Source: a virus
IMG/VR virus record: IMGVR_UViG_3300049432_000036
Location: 1-59,583 of that record
Strand: one strand, 5' to 3'
DNA length: 59,583 bases
Part shown: positions 42,285-52,400 of the stretch, piece by piece
Layout: the number at the start of each line of letters is the position of its first letter
How positions within the stretch are numbered: position 1 is the stretch's first letter
Translations under genes and position numbers: made by a program
Notes under the pieces: model-generated
Databases searched by the model: none
What the model was told of the DNA's origin: nothing
The model's input: the letters and a program-made list of their open reading frames with translations, nothing else

Positions 42285-42691
42285 GTATCCGCAAGCGTCT
42301 TTACCAGGCTGTTGTCACGGTGACCGGATACCCCGGCTCCCGGGTCTTGTCGTCCGGCGCTGGTGGGCAGGCCGCTCCCGGCAAGTCCCCAGTGCGGCCC
42401 TTCATCATGATCCGGTTCCAGCCGGACGGCCCGGGTCTCCTGCCCCGGCTCCCCGTGTCGCAGCTGCGGTGGAACGCGTGGGTTCACGATGAGCCGGGGA
42501 CCATGGAGAGAATCGACGCGGCTGTGGCAGCGTTGAAGGAAGGCATCCCCGGCGAGCTTGTCGGAGCTGGAGAAGGAGTCAGGGTCATCGAGACTGTCTG
42601 GGAAGGCACGTTTGCAGATGGCTATGACGACCACTACGGCACGAACGTGACATACGTGGACTTCCTCACCACCTACAAGTCCATTCCGTAG
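42281..42691 (+). CDS. Tail terminator
   Basis: 136 aa, alpha/beta; PFIMIRFQPDG, then WVHDEPGTMERID and a C-terminal strand set resemble siphovirus tail terminator (gpU-like) proteins. Starts with ATGA overlap. Confidence 0.7.
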   Translation: MSIRKRLYQAVVTVTGYPGSRVLSSGAGGQAAPGKSPVRPFIMIRFQPDGPGLLPRLPVSQLRWNAWVHDEPGTMERIDAAVAALKEGIPGELVGAGEGVRVIETVWEGTFADGYDDHYGTNVTYVDFLTTYKSIP

Positions 42692-42720
42692 GATTACGCG
42701 CAAAGGAAGGAGCACTACAA

Positions 42721-43179
42721 ATGGCAAAAGTCAAGGTGCGGTACAAGGGCGCGAGTGACGTTCGCATCCTCCCGGCCGACCAGCTCAAGGAGCGCGGCGT
42801 CAAGGGCGTCACCGAGGACCTGGTCTTCTCGCCGGGGAACCTGTGGGCACAGGAGGTGGAGATGTCCGACGAACTGGAGGCCATCCTCCGTGCCGATGGC
42901 GCCTTCGTGATCCAGCCCGTCGCCGACGACGGCGGCACCACGGTCACCGATTCGGCTGACCCGCTGGAAACCTCAGTTGACGCGGTCGATGACACCGGCA
43001 ACAAGGTTGTCATGGACGAGACCGGCCAGACGGAGGAGAACAAGCACCCGCTGGAAGCCGAAGCCGAAGCGGTCGGTGAGGCTGAGAAGATGGAGGACGA
43101 GAAGGCACCTCTCTCATCCGAGACCGGTTCGACCGCCGGGCCCGACACCAACGTCGCGACCGGCAGCCGGAAGAGGTAA
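42721..43179 (+). CDS. Hypothetical tail-module protein
   Basis: 152 aa. Residues 1-60 are folded (VRYKGASDVRIL...), followed by a long acidic Glu/Asp/Thr-rich tail. Perhaps an accessory tail or virion protein. AGGAAGGAG upstream. Confidence 0.65.
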   Translation: MAKVKVRYKGASDVRILPADQLKERGVKGVTEDLVFSPGNLWAQEVEMSDELEAILRADGAFVIQPVADDGGTTVTDSADPLETSVDAVDDTGNKVVMDETGQTEENKHPLEAEAEAVGEAEKMEDEKAPLSSETGSTAGPDTNVATGSRKR

Positions 43180-43182
43180 GCC

Positions 43183-43386
43183 ATGGAATTGCGCTGCGGA
43201 AGCAAGATGCACGGAAGGCTCATAGAAGGTGGGCTTTTCGAGGTGTCTTGTGGCAGCGCATTCTGCGGTAAGAAACCCGGCGTGGTAGTACTCCACCGAT
43301 TCAATGTCCAGACTGGTGAGCTGGTGGAAACCCTGAAGTACAAGGACACGCCGACCGTCAGCAAGAGAAACAGGAGGGTGGCCTAA
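43183..43386 (+). CDS. Small Cys-rich protein
   Basis: 67 aa. Four cysteines (C5, C23, C28 plus surrounding basic residues) suggest a zinc ribbon; no family recognised. Stop overlaps the major tail protein start (TAATG). Confidence 0.6.
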   Translation: MELRCGSKMHGRLIEGGLFEVSCGSAFCGKKPGVVVLHRFNVQTGELVETLKYKDTPTVSKRNRRVA

Positions 43387-43940
43387 TGGCCGAAGAAGCA
43401 CTGCCGTATGGTCTGCGCGAGGTCGGATTGACCCCGTACACGACCCCCGCAGCGACCACACTCGGAGCGCCGGTGAAGTACCCCGTGGCGCGCACCCTCA
43501 GCTTCGAGGAGGCTGAGGACTTCGAGGAGCTTCGTGGCGACGACAAGGTCGTTGCCATCCGGGGCAAGGGTGCGTCGGTGAACTGGGAGATGGAGAACGG
43601 TGGCATTTCCCTGCCGGTGTACAAGAACATGGCCGGTGGAACGCTCATCACCACTGGTGTCACTCCGAGTACTGTCAGCACCTACAAGAAGAAGGTGACC
43701 GACGTTCGCCCGTACTGGAAGGGCGAAGGCCGGAGCATCAACGATGACGGCGGAGACTTCCACGGCATCCTGTACAAGGCGCGCGCTTCCGACTCGCTCT
43801 CCGGCGAGATGGCCGACGGCGCGTTCTGGCTCACTTCGGCCAGCGGGTCTGCGCTCCCGGCAACGCTCACTGGCGAGGTCGACACCTTGTACGACTTCAT
43901 CCTCAACGAGACCGCGACCCCCATCGACTTCACTCCGTAG
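43386..43940 (+). CDS. Major tail tube protein
   Basis: 184 aa, beta-rich; position before the tail chaperones and the YP.ARTLSFEEAEDF/GGISLPVYKNMAGG/VTDVRPYWKGEGRSI pattern are typical of siphovirus tube subunits. Polymerises into the tail tube. Confidence 0.85.
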   Translation: MAEEALPYGLREVGLTPYTTPAATTLGAPVKYPVARTLSFEEAEDFEELRGDDKVVAIRGKGASVNWEMENGGISLPVYKNMAGGTLITTGVTPSTVSTYKKKVTDVRPYWKGEGRSINDDGGDFHGILYKARASDSLSGEMADGAFWLTSASGSALPATLTGEVDTLYDFILNETATPIDFTP

Positions 43941-43973
43941 TCGATTCACCCATCGGAGCCCCAGGAGGCCAGC

Positions 43974-44573
43974 ATGGTTACCTCTGCAAAGAACTGGAAG
44001 AACAAGCAAGTTGTCGGCGACATCGAGCTCACGCTCCCGTCCGGCAACACCTGCCTCGTGCGGCGTCTCAAGCCCGAGGCATTTCTCAAGACTGGGTTGA
44101 TCCCGGATTCCCTGTCCGGTATGGTGAATACCGCCATCAAGAGCAAGAAGGGTCTCCCGCCGGACGCTCTGAAGCAGATCGTGGCCGACCCGAAGAAAAT
44201 CCGGCAGGCCATGCAGATGACGGACGAGGTCGCCTGCTACATGGTTCGCGAGCCGAAGCTGGTCATGCCGCCGAAGTGTAAGCACGAGATGGCGGGAAGC
44301 CGGGTCTGCGGCGAGTACTTCGACACCGACGACAAGCGCCACGAGGACGACCAGCACCCCGACTGGCACGCGTTCATCGAGGGCGACCGCGACGAAGACG
44401 TGTTGTACGCCGACCAGGTGTCCGAGGAGGACAAGCAGTTCATCTTCCAGTTCGGGACCGGAGGAACCGCTGATGTAGAGCGGTTTCGTAAAGAATTCGG
44501 CGGCCATGTGGCAGGTATTTCAAACGGCCAAAACGTACGGGGTAAGGGCAAGCGAACTACTGGCAATAAGTGA
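43974..44573 (+). CDS. Tail assembly chaperone, upstream part (gpG-like)
   Basis: 199 aa. NDG-type small protein of the class encoded between tube and tape measure genes; helical with a CKHEM...VCGEY cysteine pair near 101-112. The last about 30 residues after DVERFR look unlike the rest and overlap the next ORF, so the functional product may also continue into the next frame by a +1 shift at 44484. Confidence 0.8.
   Translation: MVTSAKNWKNKQVVGDIELTLPSGNTCLVRRLKPEAFLKTGLIPDSLSGMVNTAIKSKKGLPPDALKQIVADPKKIRQAMQMTDEVACYMVREPKLVMPPKCKHEMAGSRVCGEYFDTDDKRHEDDQHPDWHAFIEGDRDEDVLYADQVSEEDKQFIFQFGTGGTADVERFRKEFGGHVAGISNGQNVRGKGKRTTGNK
44484..44487 (+). other. Candidate +1 programmed frameshift site (TTT C)
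   Basis: Codon TTT (44484-44486) of the chaperone frame is followed by C, so tRNA-Phe could slip +1 to TTC and continue as GTA AAG in the downstream chaperone frame, which is open from 44479. This gives a G-T-type fusion without needing the ATG at 44506. Confidence 0.45.
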
Positions 44574-44799
44574 TCCTTGGACTGCGTTCTGCGTGGACAA
44601 CGCCGTGGCTCACTTCGGTTCGTCGCTGGAAGCGGAGCTGGACTCCGTAGAGGGCAAGACATCCGCAGAGGTCAACAAGAAAAGGGCGAGAATCATGGAG
44701 AAGTGGCTGGACATCCCGCGCCGCTTCAAGTCGCCCATGGCGAGCCGTATGAAGTCTGACGTAGTGCACGACATCACTGTCCAAGGAGGCATTGACTGA
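44506..44799 (+). CDS. Tail assembly chaperone, downstream part (T-like)
   Basis: 97 aa if read from ATG 44506; WQVFQTAKTYGVRASELLAI...AFCVDNAVAHFG is the conserved segment of actinophage T-type chaperones. It overlaps the upstream ORF by 68 bases in the +1 frame and has no good ribosome site, so it is probably made as a fusion by frameshifting. Stop overlaps the tape measure start. Confidence 0.78.
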   Translation: MWQVFQTAKTYGVRASELLAISDPWTAFCVDNAVAHFGSSLEAELDSVEGKTSAEVNKKRARIMEKWLDIPRRFKSPMASRMKSDVVHDITVQGGID

Positions 44800-47432
44800 T
44801 GTCCTATAACCTGGGTACGGCCGAAGGCGTCATTACCACTTCCTACAACGGGAAGGGAGTGTCTGAGGCCAACAAGGATGTTGACAAGCTCACCAAGGGT
44901 CACAAGGACGCTGCGGAGGCAGTCAACAAGGTAGGCCGTGCTTCAGGTATCGCTGGTGTCGCAGTCGCTGCGGGCATCGGTGTAGCAGTCAACGCTGCTG
45001 CGAACTTCGAGCAGCGCATGTCGGCTGTAAAGGCCGTGTCCGGCGCGAGCGCAGCCGAGATGGATCAGCTGAGCAAGAAGGCTCTTCAGCTCGGCAAGGA
45101 CACTTCCTTCAGTGCGACCGACGCGGCATCAGCGATCGAGGAATTGGTTAAGGCTGGTGTATCCGTACCCGATGTGATGAACGGTGCTGCTGACGCCACC
45201 GTCGCGCTTGCCGCAGCTGGTGAGGTCTCCCTCCCCGAAGCAGCTGCGATCGCATCGAACGCGATGAACCAGTTCCAGCTCTCGGCACAGGACATGCCGA
45301 AGGTCGCCGACCTCATCGCTGGTGCCGCTAACGCTTCTGCTATTGACGTTAAGGAGTTCGGCTACTCCCTGTCGCAGGCCGGAGCCGTTGCCAACCTCGT
45401 GGGCGCGAGCTTCGATGACACCGCGACGGCGATTGCCCTTATGGGCAACGCGGGCATCAAGGGTTCGGATGCCGGTACGTCGCTGAAGACGATGCTGTCC
45501 AATCTTCAGCCCCAGACCAAGAAGCAGACCTCCCTTATGGAGAAGCTGGGAATTGTCACGAAGGAGCAGGGCAACCGCTTCTTCGACGCCCAGGGCAACC
45601 TCAAGTCGTTCGCCGAGATCGCCGAAATCCTCCAGACTTCCTTGAAGGGCGCAACAAAGGCCCAGCAGCAGCAGGCGCTAGAGACCATCTTCGGTTCGGA
45701 TGCGATCCGTGCTGCGGCGATCTTCACCCAGGCCGGAGCCAAGGGCTTCGACAAGATGTCCGCCTCCATGAACAAGGTGAAGGCCGCCGACGTAGCGAAG
45801 ACCCGGCTGGACAACTTCAAGGGCTCCCTGGAGCAGATGAAGGGGTCGCTGGAGACGACCGGTATCGTCATCGGCCAGCTGTTTCTGCCCTATCTGCGAT
45901 CGCTCGTGGATGGGATCGCCAAGGTAGTCAATGCATTTCTGAGTCTTTCGCCCGGAGTCCAAAAGGGCATCGTCATCTTCGTCGCCATCGTCGGCGCGAT
46001 CCTGCTGTTCGTCGCAGCTACGGTGAAGATCGTTAGAGCCGTGCAAACAGTCATCGAAGTCGCGAAGGTTCTTCGTCTAGTGATGGCCTCCACTTGGGTC
46101 GCGACTTTGGGGCCAATAGCCCTTGTTATTGCTGCCATCGCGCTACTGGTACTAGGCATTAGGTATGCGTGGAAGCATTCGGAGACCTTCCGCACTGTCG
46201 TGCTCGCAGTATGGGGCGCGATCAAGACGGCGGTATCTGCCACTCTTGCCTGGTTTACTGGGACTTTGTGGCCCGGCATCCAGGCTGTCTGGAACGGGAT
46301 TGTGTCCGGCCTTCAGGCGGTCGGTAACTTCTTCGTGACAATCTGGAACGCGATCAAGACCGGAGTGTCAGCCGCGATCGGATTCGTGTCGAGCGTCATC
46401 ACGACCGGGATGAACGTCATCAACGCGATCATCAGCGCCGTACTCGGTGTGGTGATGGGAGTCTGGAACGCGTTCTGGGGAGTGTTCGGCGGCGTGATCA
46501 AGGCCGCCTGGAACCTCATTGTACAGGTGGTGAAACTGGGCATCGCGATGGTTCAGTTCACGATCGCCTCGGTGTTGAAGGTAATCGAGATCGTGGTGAG
46601 GACAGTTTGGGGAGCGATCTCGAAGTTCCTCACTACGATCTGGAACGCGATCAAGAGCGTGGCGTCGGCGGTCTGGAACGCGATCAAGGCTTACTTCGTT
46701 GGTGTATTCAACACCATCAAGAGCATCACCCTGACCGTGTGGAACGCTGTCAGGAATGCGGTCATCGCTGCGATCAACGCCGTCAAGGGTCCGGTCATGG
46801 CGGCGGTCAACGCCGTGAAGTCGGCGGTCTCGACGGCTTGGAACGCTGTGAAGTCCGTCAGCGTCTCGATCTGGAACGGCTTGGTAAGTGTGGTGTCCGG
46901 GCCGATCAACCGAGTCCTGTCGGTTGTCAGTAGCGTTGTGGGGAAGATCCGGGGTGTGTTCGCCGGAGCCGGTAAGTGGTTGTACAACGCCGGACGAGAC
47001 ATCATCCAGGGACTCCTCAACGGTATCGAATCCCTCATCAATGCGGTCACCGGCAAGCTCAAGTGGCTGACGGATCACATCCCGAAGGTCAAGGGTCCGG
47101 AGGCCAAGGACAAGCGCCTCTTGCGCCCGTCCGGCCGATGGATCATGGAGGGCTTCGTGGACGAGTTGGACAAGGGCGTCAACAACGCTCTTGCCTTGCT
47201 GTCGAACGCGACAGGGATGCTTCCCGACACGATTACTGCGCGATCGGTGACGGACGTGATGCCCGCGACCGGCCTAGCCCGCGCCGCAGCTGTCGTGTCG
47301 ACCGGCGGGCTCGCGACCCCGGCCGGACGAGTTACCAACCTCAACCTTGAGGTATACAACCCGGTCGGCGTGCCTACGTCCGAGGAACTCAGCACGCAGG
47401 CCACCCGCATGGCGACGTTGGGAGTTCTGTAA
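44799..47432 (+). CDS. Tape measure protein
   Basis: 877 aa, by far the largest tail gene after the spike. N-terminal TP901-type region (AANFEQRMSAVKAVSGAS, about residues 68-85), several hydrophobic helices (near 388-412 and 430-455), then a W-N-A-I/V repeat series (about 520-700), which is typical of tape measures. By the usual about 0.15 nm per residue the tail would be near 130 nm (inference). Starts by TGATG overlap. Confidence 0.93.
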   Translation: MSYNLGTAEGVITTSYNGKGVSEANKDVDKLTKGHKDAAEAVNKVGRASGIAGVAVAAGIGVAVNAAANFEQRMSAVKAVSGASAAEMDQLSKKALQLGKDTSFSATDAASAIEELVKAGVSVPDVMNGAADATVALAAAGEVSLPEAAAIASNAMNQFQLSAQDMPKVADLIAGAANASAIDVKEFGYSLSQAGAVANLVGASFDDTATAIALMGNAGIKGSDAGTSLKTMLSNLQPQTKKQTSLMEKLGIVTKEQGNRFFDAQGNLKSFAEIAEILQTSLKGATKAQQQQALETIFGSDAIRAAAIFTQAGAKGFDKMSASMNKVKAADVAKTRLDNFKGSLEQMKGSLETTGIVIGQLFLPYLRSLVDGIAKVVNAFLSLSPGVQKGIVIFVAIVGAILLFVAATVKIVRAVQTVIEVAKVLRLVMASTWVATLGPIALVIAAIALLVLGIRYAWKHSETFRTVVLAVWGAIKTAVSATLAWFTGTLWPGIQAVWNGIVSGLQAVGNFFVTIWNAIKTGVSAAIGFVSSVITTGMNVINAIISAVLGVVMGVWNAFWGVFGGVIKAAWNLIVQVVKLGIAMVQFTIASVLKVIEIVVRTVWGAISKFLTTIWNAIKSVASAVWNAIKAYFVGVFNTIKSITLTVWNAVRNAVIAAINAVKGPVMAAVNAVKSAVSTAWNAVKSVSVSIWNGLVSVVSGPINRVLSVVSSVVGKIRGVFAGAGKWLYNAGRDIIQGLLNGIESLINAVTGKLKWLTDHIPKVKGPEAKDKRLLRPSGRWIMEGFVDELDKGVNNALALLSNATGMLPDTITARSVTDVMPATGLARAAAVVSTGGLATPAGRVTNLNLEVYNPVGVPTSEELSTQATRMATLGVL

Positions 47433-48316
47433 TGGTGAACACGAGTCGTTGGCCGGTGACCGTCGATGGCACACGGCTCGATACGCTGGCCTACAACATC
47501 CGCACTCGGCAAGGCCGCGACCTCGAAGCGCCGCTGTCCGGCGAGGACATCGACACGGGCATGCGAGACGGCAACATCTGGGTCCCGCACAAGCGTCGTG
47601 GTCCAGGCCGACTGGTGTTGGATATGTGGGCGAACGGGACCGATATTGATGGTGTGATCCCGGTCGACGGCGACGACTACTACAAGTACATCAAGAACTT
47701 GGATCTCCTCAAGAGGATGTTTGGAGTAACGCACCGTCTCCTTGACGTCCGGCTACAGATGGACGCTGCGGGAACGGATATCCGCCAGGCGCTCTCGTAC
47801 AAGTCGGCGCTTGTCACGCCCGAGATGAAGTCCGGCTATCCGTACACCGCCGACCTCACCATCGAGCTCACGATCCCTGGTGCCTTCCTCCAATCGGTAG
47901 CCGATGCCAACTACACGTCCGGTATCGGGCTCACCGCCGGAGACAAGTCTCTCACGGCGGCGTTCGGCGCAGCTACCGCGCCGATGCGCGATCTGTGGGT
48001 AATCGTTGACGGGCCAGGGACGAACGTCCGGCTGACCGACCGGAATGCCCACTACATCCAGTACAACGGCATCATCGCCAACCTTGGCCGGTGGATCGTG
48101 AATACCACCGAGCAGACCTCGAAGATTGGTGTTGAGGCTGATGTGTTCACGATGAACGGGACCGATGTGTATGCACAGACGGAGTATGCAGGAGGCCACT
48201 CCCCCAATATGTTCGGCATCACGGCCGATCCACTAGGGCCGCAAGTCACCGTCAGTGGAACGGGCTTCGGCGCGAACAGTCGTCTCCGTATCCGTGGCAA
48301 GATCAAGTTCCTGTAA
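47432..48316 (+). CDS. Distal tail / minor tail protein
   Basis: 294 aa, first gene after the tape measure, N-terminal beta-rich domain (WPVTVDGTRLDTLAYNI) and a later galectin-like half (DLTIELTIPGAFLQ, NRLRIRGKIKF end). Position and size fit the distal-tail hub. TAATG overlap with the tape measure gene. Confidence 0.75.
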   Translation: MVNTSRWPVTVDGTRLDTLAYNIRTRQGRDLEAPLSGEDIDTGMRDGNIWVPHKRRGPGRLVLDMWANGTDIDGVIPVDGDDYYKYIKNLDLLKRMFGVTHRLLDVRLQMDAAGTDIRQALSYKSALVTPEMKSGYPYTADLTIELTIPGAFLQSVADANYTSGIGLTAGDKSLTAAFGAATAPMRDLWVIVDGPGTNVRLTDRNAHYIQYNGIIANLGRWIVNTTEQTSKIGVEADVFTMNGTDVYAQTEYAGGHSPNMFGITADPLGPQVTVSGTGFGANSRLRIRGKIKFL

Positions 48317-48325
48317 GGAGGCGAC

Positions 48326-49435
48326 ATGGCAACAGCATATCCGGCCGCGATTGATAACTTCAATCTACCAACCGCCGCGAACAACCTGAGCGACGCTCCG
48401 GTTATCCACCACTCGCAGCATAGTGATGTGAATGCTGCGGTTCGGGCTATCGAGTTGGAGTTGGGGACTCTCCCCAAGGGCGCGTCGGCCGACGTCAAAA
48501 CCCGGCTCAATGCCATCGAGGCATCGATCAGTGGTCTCCAGGCGAGCTCTGCCAAGGGTGCGCCGAACGGCTATGCTGGTCTCGATGCGGGATCGATGCT
48601 GGCCCAGAACGTGGATGCTGGGAAGATCACCTCCGGCTCCATCGCCGTGGCCAGGATTCCCAACCTGAGTGGTGCGAAGATCCTCGGCACGGGATCGGGT
48701 GGCGCGACCATCCCTCTGGACGCCGTGCCCAACCTCGCGGCTGCGCAGACAACCTCCGGCGTCTTTGCCGTCGCTCGTATCCCGGACTTCGACGCGGCGA
48801 AGATCATCAGCGGCACGATTGCGGCCGCGCGACTCCCCAGCACCGTGACGGCGAATGCAAATGCAACAGTAGTTGCCGACGTAGCGGGCATGCTCGCGAT
48901 CCCGCTCATCAACCGTGTTGATGGCATGATGGTTCTGGTGAAGAGCCCATGGACCCTCTACACGTACCGCGCCGACAACAACACCTTCATCCAGTCCGGC
49001 GGACCGGGTGCCGTCTCCGAGCCCGTGATGTACGCGGAGGATGCGGCCGACTACCTGAACGTTGGCGTCACCGTCCTCACCTCCGGCGTCAACTGCGGCT
49101 TCGCCTTCAAGGGTCCGCAGTCCGGCCGGATCATGGTCGCCCCGACGATGCACGCTAGCAACGACACTGCTGGTCTCTTCTGCTACCTGAGTTACGAGGT
49201 CCGCTCCGGAGCCGTCGTTGGCAGTGGTGGGCTAATTCACACCGCCACAACAGAAGAGGCATACGCGATCGGCGGCGGTGCGGCTACCCGTGGACGTGGT
49301 AGCGCTCTCCAGCTCATGGCCGAAGCGCTCGGGCCGGGCGCTGACTACAACATCCGTACGATGCACACTGCTGCTGGTGCCGCCGGTACGTTCGACATCT
49401 TCTTCCGCGCCATCACAGTGATTCCGGTGCACTGA
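48326..49435 (+). CDS. Minor tail / tail fibre protein
   Basis: 369 aa. Three near repeats, KITSGSIAVARIP, QTTSGVFAVARIP and KIISGTIAAARLP (residues about 100-170), form a fibre-like shaft; the C-terminal about 150 residues look like a compact beta domain. Likely a fibre near the baseplate. GGAGG upstream. Confidence 0.75.
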   Translation: MATAYPAAIDNFNLPTAANNLSDAPVIHHSQHSDVNAAVRAIELELGTLPKGASADVKTRLNAIEASISGLQASSAKGAPNGYAGLDAGSMLAQNVDAGKITSGSIAVARIPNLSGAKILGTGSGGATIPLDAVPNLAAAQTTSGVFAVARIPDFDAAKIISGTIAAARLPSTVTANANATVVADVAGMLAIPLINRVDGMMVLVKSPWTLYTYRADNNTFIQSGGPGAVSEPVMYAEDAADYLNVGVTVLTSGVNCGFAFKGPQSGRIMVAPTMHASNDTAGLFCYLSYEVRSGAVVGSGGLIHTATTEEAYAIGGGAATRGRGSALQLMAEALGPGADYNIRTMHTAAGAAGTFDIFFRAITVIPVH

Positions 49436-52400
49436 TGACGACGACATACGATGCCAACATCCCGTACGACTCCGTCATCGGGTACGACGGCAACCCGCCG
49501 ACTGTCACGAGCGCGCAGCTTCCGACCTGGCAGCTAGAGGTCTTCAACCCGTTCACCAGTGTGGTGTCCCCGCTTCCCGAAGCCGTCATCGACACGATGG
49601 ACTTCGCGGAGAGCCAAGCTGCGGCGATCAGCTTCACCATCGCTAATAGCAGCAAGGGTGCCAATCTCCTTGGTGATCTGATGATTGTTCGGCTGAAGGA
49701 GAACAGCAAGTATGTCCGCGACGGCGCTTGGCTGTTGCGTGGACAGAACTGGAACGCTGGCAAGCGCGCCCAGATCAAGACCTGGACCGGCCGGAGCCTT
49801 CTCTGGGATCGCCTCAACTACACTGTGATCCAGCCGACTCCGCGCAAGCTCTTCACCGGCCGGACGCCGGGGTACATCCTCAACGACTTGTTCACGGAAG
49901 CCCAGACGCGCGACGTTGGGTTCTGGGATAACTTCACGTGGACCTTCACCGCAACCCTGGACAGCAACGGCCACGCATGGCCGACCCCGCTGGGCTCGAT
50001 GGAGTATCTGCCCACCGCGAACTACGCCGATATCGTCAGCAACTTGGTCGACAAGGGAGTTGTGCAAGTATCCCTGGTAGGCAACGAGATCCGGGCCGTT
50101 GTCCCTGACACGGACGGCGCGCAGACGCCGGTGTTGCTGGTAGTTGGGAAGGATGTCACCGACGCACCACAGCAGTCGTCCGCAGACAATCTCGCGAGTG
50201 ACGTGGTGATCGTCGGCGACGAAGGCGTCACGGTGGTACGTGCAAATACTGAGACCCGTGCAAGGTACTGGCGCGAGGAAGTTGGCATCAGCCAGGGCGG
50301 CACCAAGGACATCGGCACTCTCTCCGTGTTCGGGGATGTGGCTCTGAGTGGCGGGTCTGAACCGAGGATCCAGAGGACATACGAGCTCGTAGTCACCCAG
50401 GAGCGGCCATTCCTGCCAGTCCGGGACTATGTCGTAGGGGATTGGGTCCGCGCCCAACACGCCGACGACACCCCGGCCCAGGCGTACCGCGTCAAGCAGA
50501 TCACCTTGAAGCAAGCCGGGGGTAAGTGGACCGGTAGCCTGGTGCTGAATGACAAGTTCACCGAGAATGAGCTACGGCTGGTGAAGAAGGTCCAAGGGAT
50601 CATCGGCGGTGCCGTGATCACCGGTTCGGCGCAGACCTCTACGCCGGACGCCGACAAGGACCTGTCGATTCCGAACGCGCCCACCACCCCCGTGGTCAAC
50701 ATGACCTCGTACGTGGATGATACGGGCCATACCAAGGTCGCGGCCACGGTCGAGTTCTCGCCGCCCGTCACCAACACCGACGGCTCCCCGTTCACCGACC
50801 CCGGCGACTACCGGATGGGTTGGCGCTACAGCACCGAATCCACTAGTGCATGGCGATACCTGCGCAACGACTCGCCGTTGTGGTACTTGTCGCCGTTGGA
50901 TCCCGGTCGATCCGTCGTGGTGCTTGCACAGGCTATCGACTCATCCGGCCACATCTCGGCATATAGCCCAGGCTACAGTTTTGACACGGTCGTGGACACG
51001 ACTCCGCCGCCGGTACCTTCCACGCCTCTGCTGACGAGCTTGTTGCGAACGTTGGTCGTCCAATACAACGGCCTGACCGCCGCCGGTGCGCAGCCACCCG
51101 CCGATCAGAATCGGATTGAGGTATTCACCAGTCTCGTCAATGATTTCAACGTGGAGCTGGAGGGGACACTTCGCGGCTACCTGAACTCTGCGGGCCAACT
51201 GAGCCTACCGATGTACACCGTGCCAATCGGGCAGACGGTATATGTCAAGTTCGTCGCCGTCGACAACAACGGCAACCGGTCCGCGCCCAGCATCCAGAAT
51301 TCCAATGTGCTGCAAGGGGTTACCGGCTCGGACATCGTCGCCGGATCGATCGTTGCGAACAACCTCGCGGTTGGCTCCGTGACTGCGCAGGCGATCCTGG
51401 CCGGTGCGATCACGGCCGACAAGATCTCCCTGGGCCAAACGATGAACCTCGTCCAGGACCCCAGCTTTGATAACCCCGACTGGTGCGCGCGTCGGTTGAC
51501 GACGGCGTGGACAGAGAAGCCCAGCCGCTGGGGATTCAAGAAGTCCGGTGACATCAACTGGTCGTTGATCAAGCGGAACGGCGGGTACCTCCAAGCGCTC
51601 TCCTCCGCAGACGGCGTCAACGGCGGCCGGATGTACTTGACCGACTGGATCTACACCCAGCTGGGAGAGTCGTACTACTTCGGCATGTATATGCGCGAGG
51701 GCGAGTTCACCCCCAACGCAGGCTCCAGTATCCGCATGGGCATCGACGTAGCCCAAGCAGACGGCGCGATCCTGACGGACGGCATCCCCTGCGCACCGCT
51801 TGGCGCGTTCTGGACGAAGTACGAATACCGTTACGTAGTGGGTAATCCGGCCTGGACCAAGGTCCGCTTCTGGATCCGGGCGGACAACCTGACCTCTGGT
51901 GACATCGCGATTGATGATGTCGAGGTGCGTGGCGGCGTCGGCCGGACGGAGTACGCCGGTAGTCGCGGAGTCATTGACCCGCTGGGGATTTTCGCCTGGG
52001 ACGGTGACGAGATCCAGACGGTTGCTGTCGACTTCCGCACCGGTGACGTGACCGTCGCAGGTACCATCACTAGTGGCTTTAGTGGCAAACGTACGGTCAT
52101 CAACCCTGGCACCACATTGCTGCCGGAGATGCGGTTCTACCCGCAAAGCGGAGACCTGTATGCCTATGTCAACGCTTCGGACAACGGGTCATACCCGTTC
52201 ATCGGCGTCAACGCGCCGGATGTTGGCACTAGTTCCCAAGTGATGATCTTGTATGACAACTCCTTTGTTTTGGGAGAGGTCAACAAAACCCTTGGTGAAA
52301 TGGTTGGCGCTGGTGTCCAAGGGCAAGGAACTGGAGCGGCAGCCTATCTGTGGCTGTTTGGTAAGGTGCCTTTGGCATCTGATGGAGATATGACTCTGTC

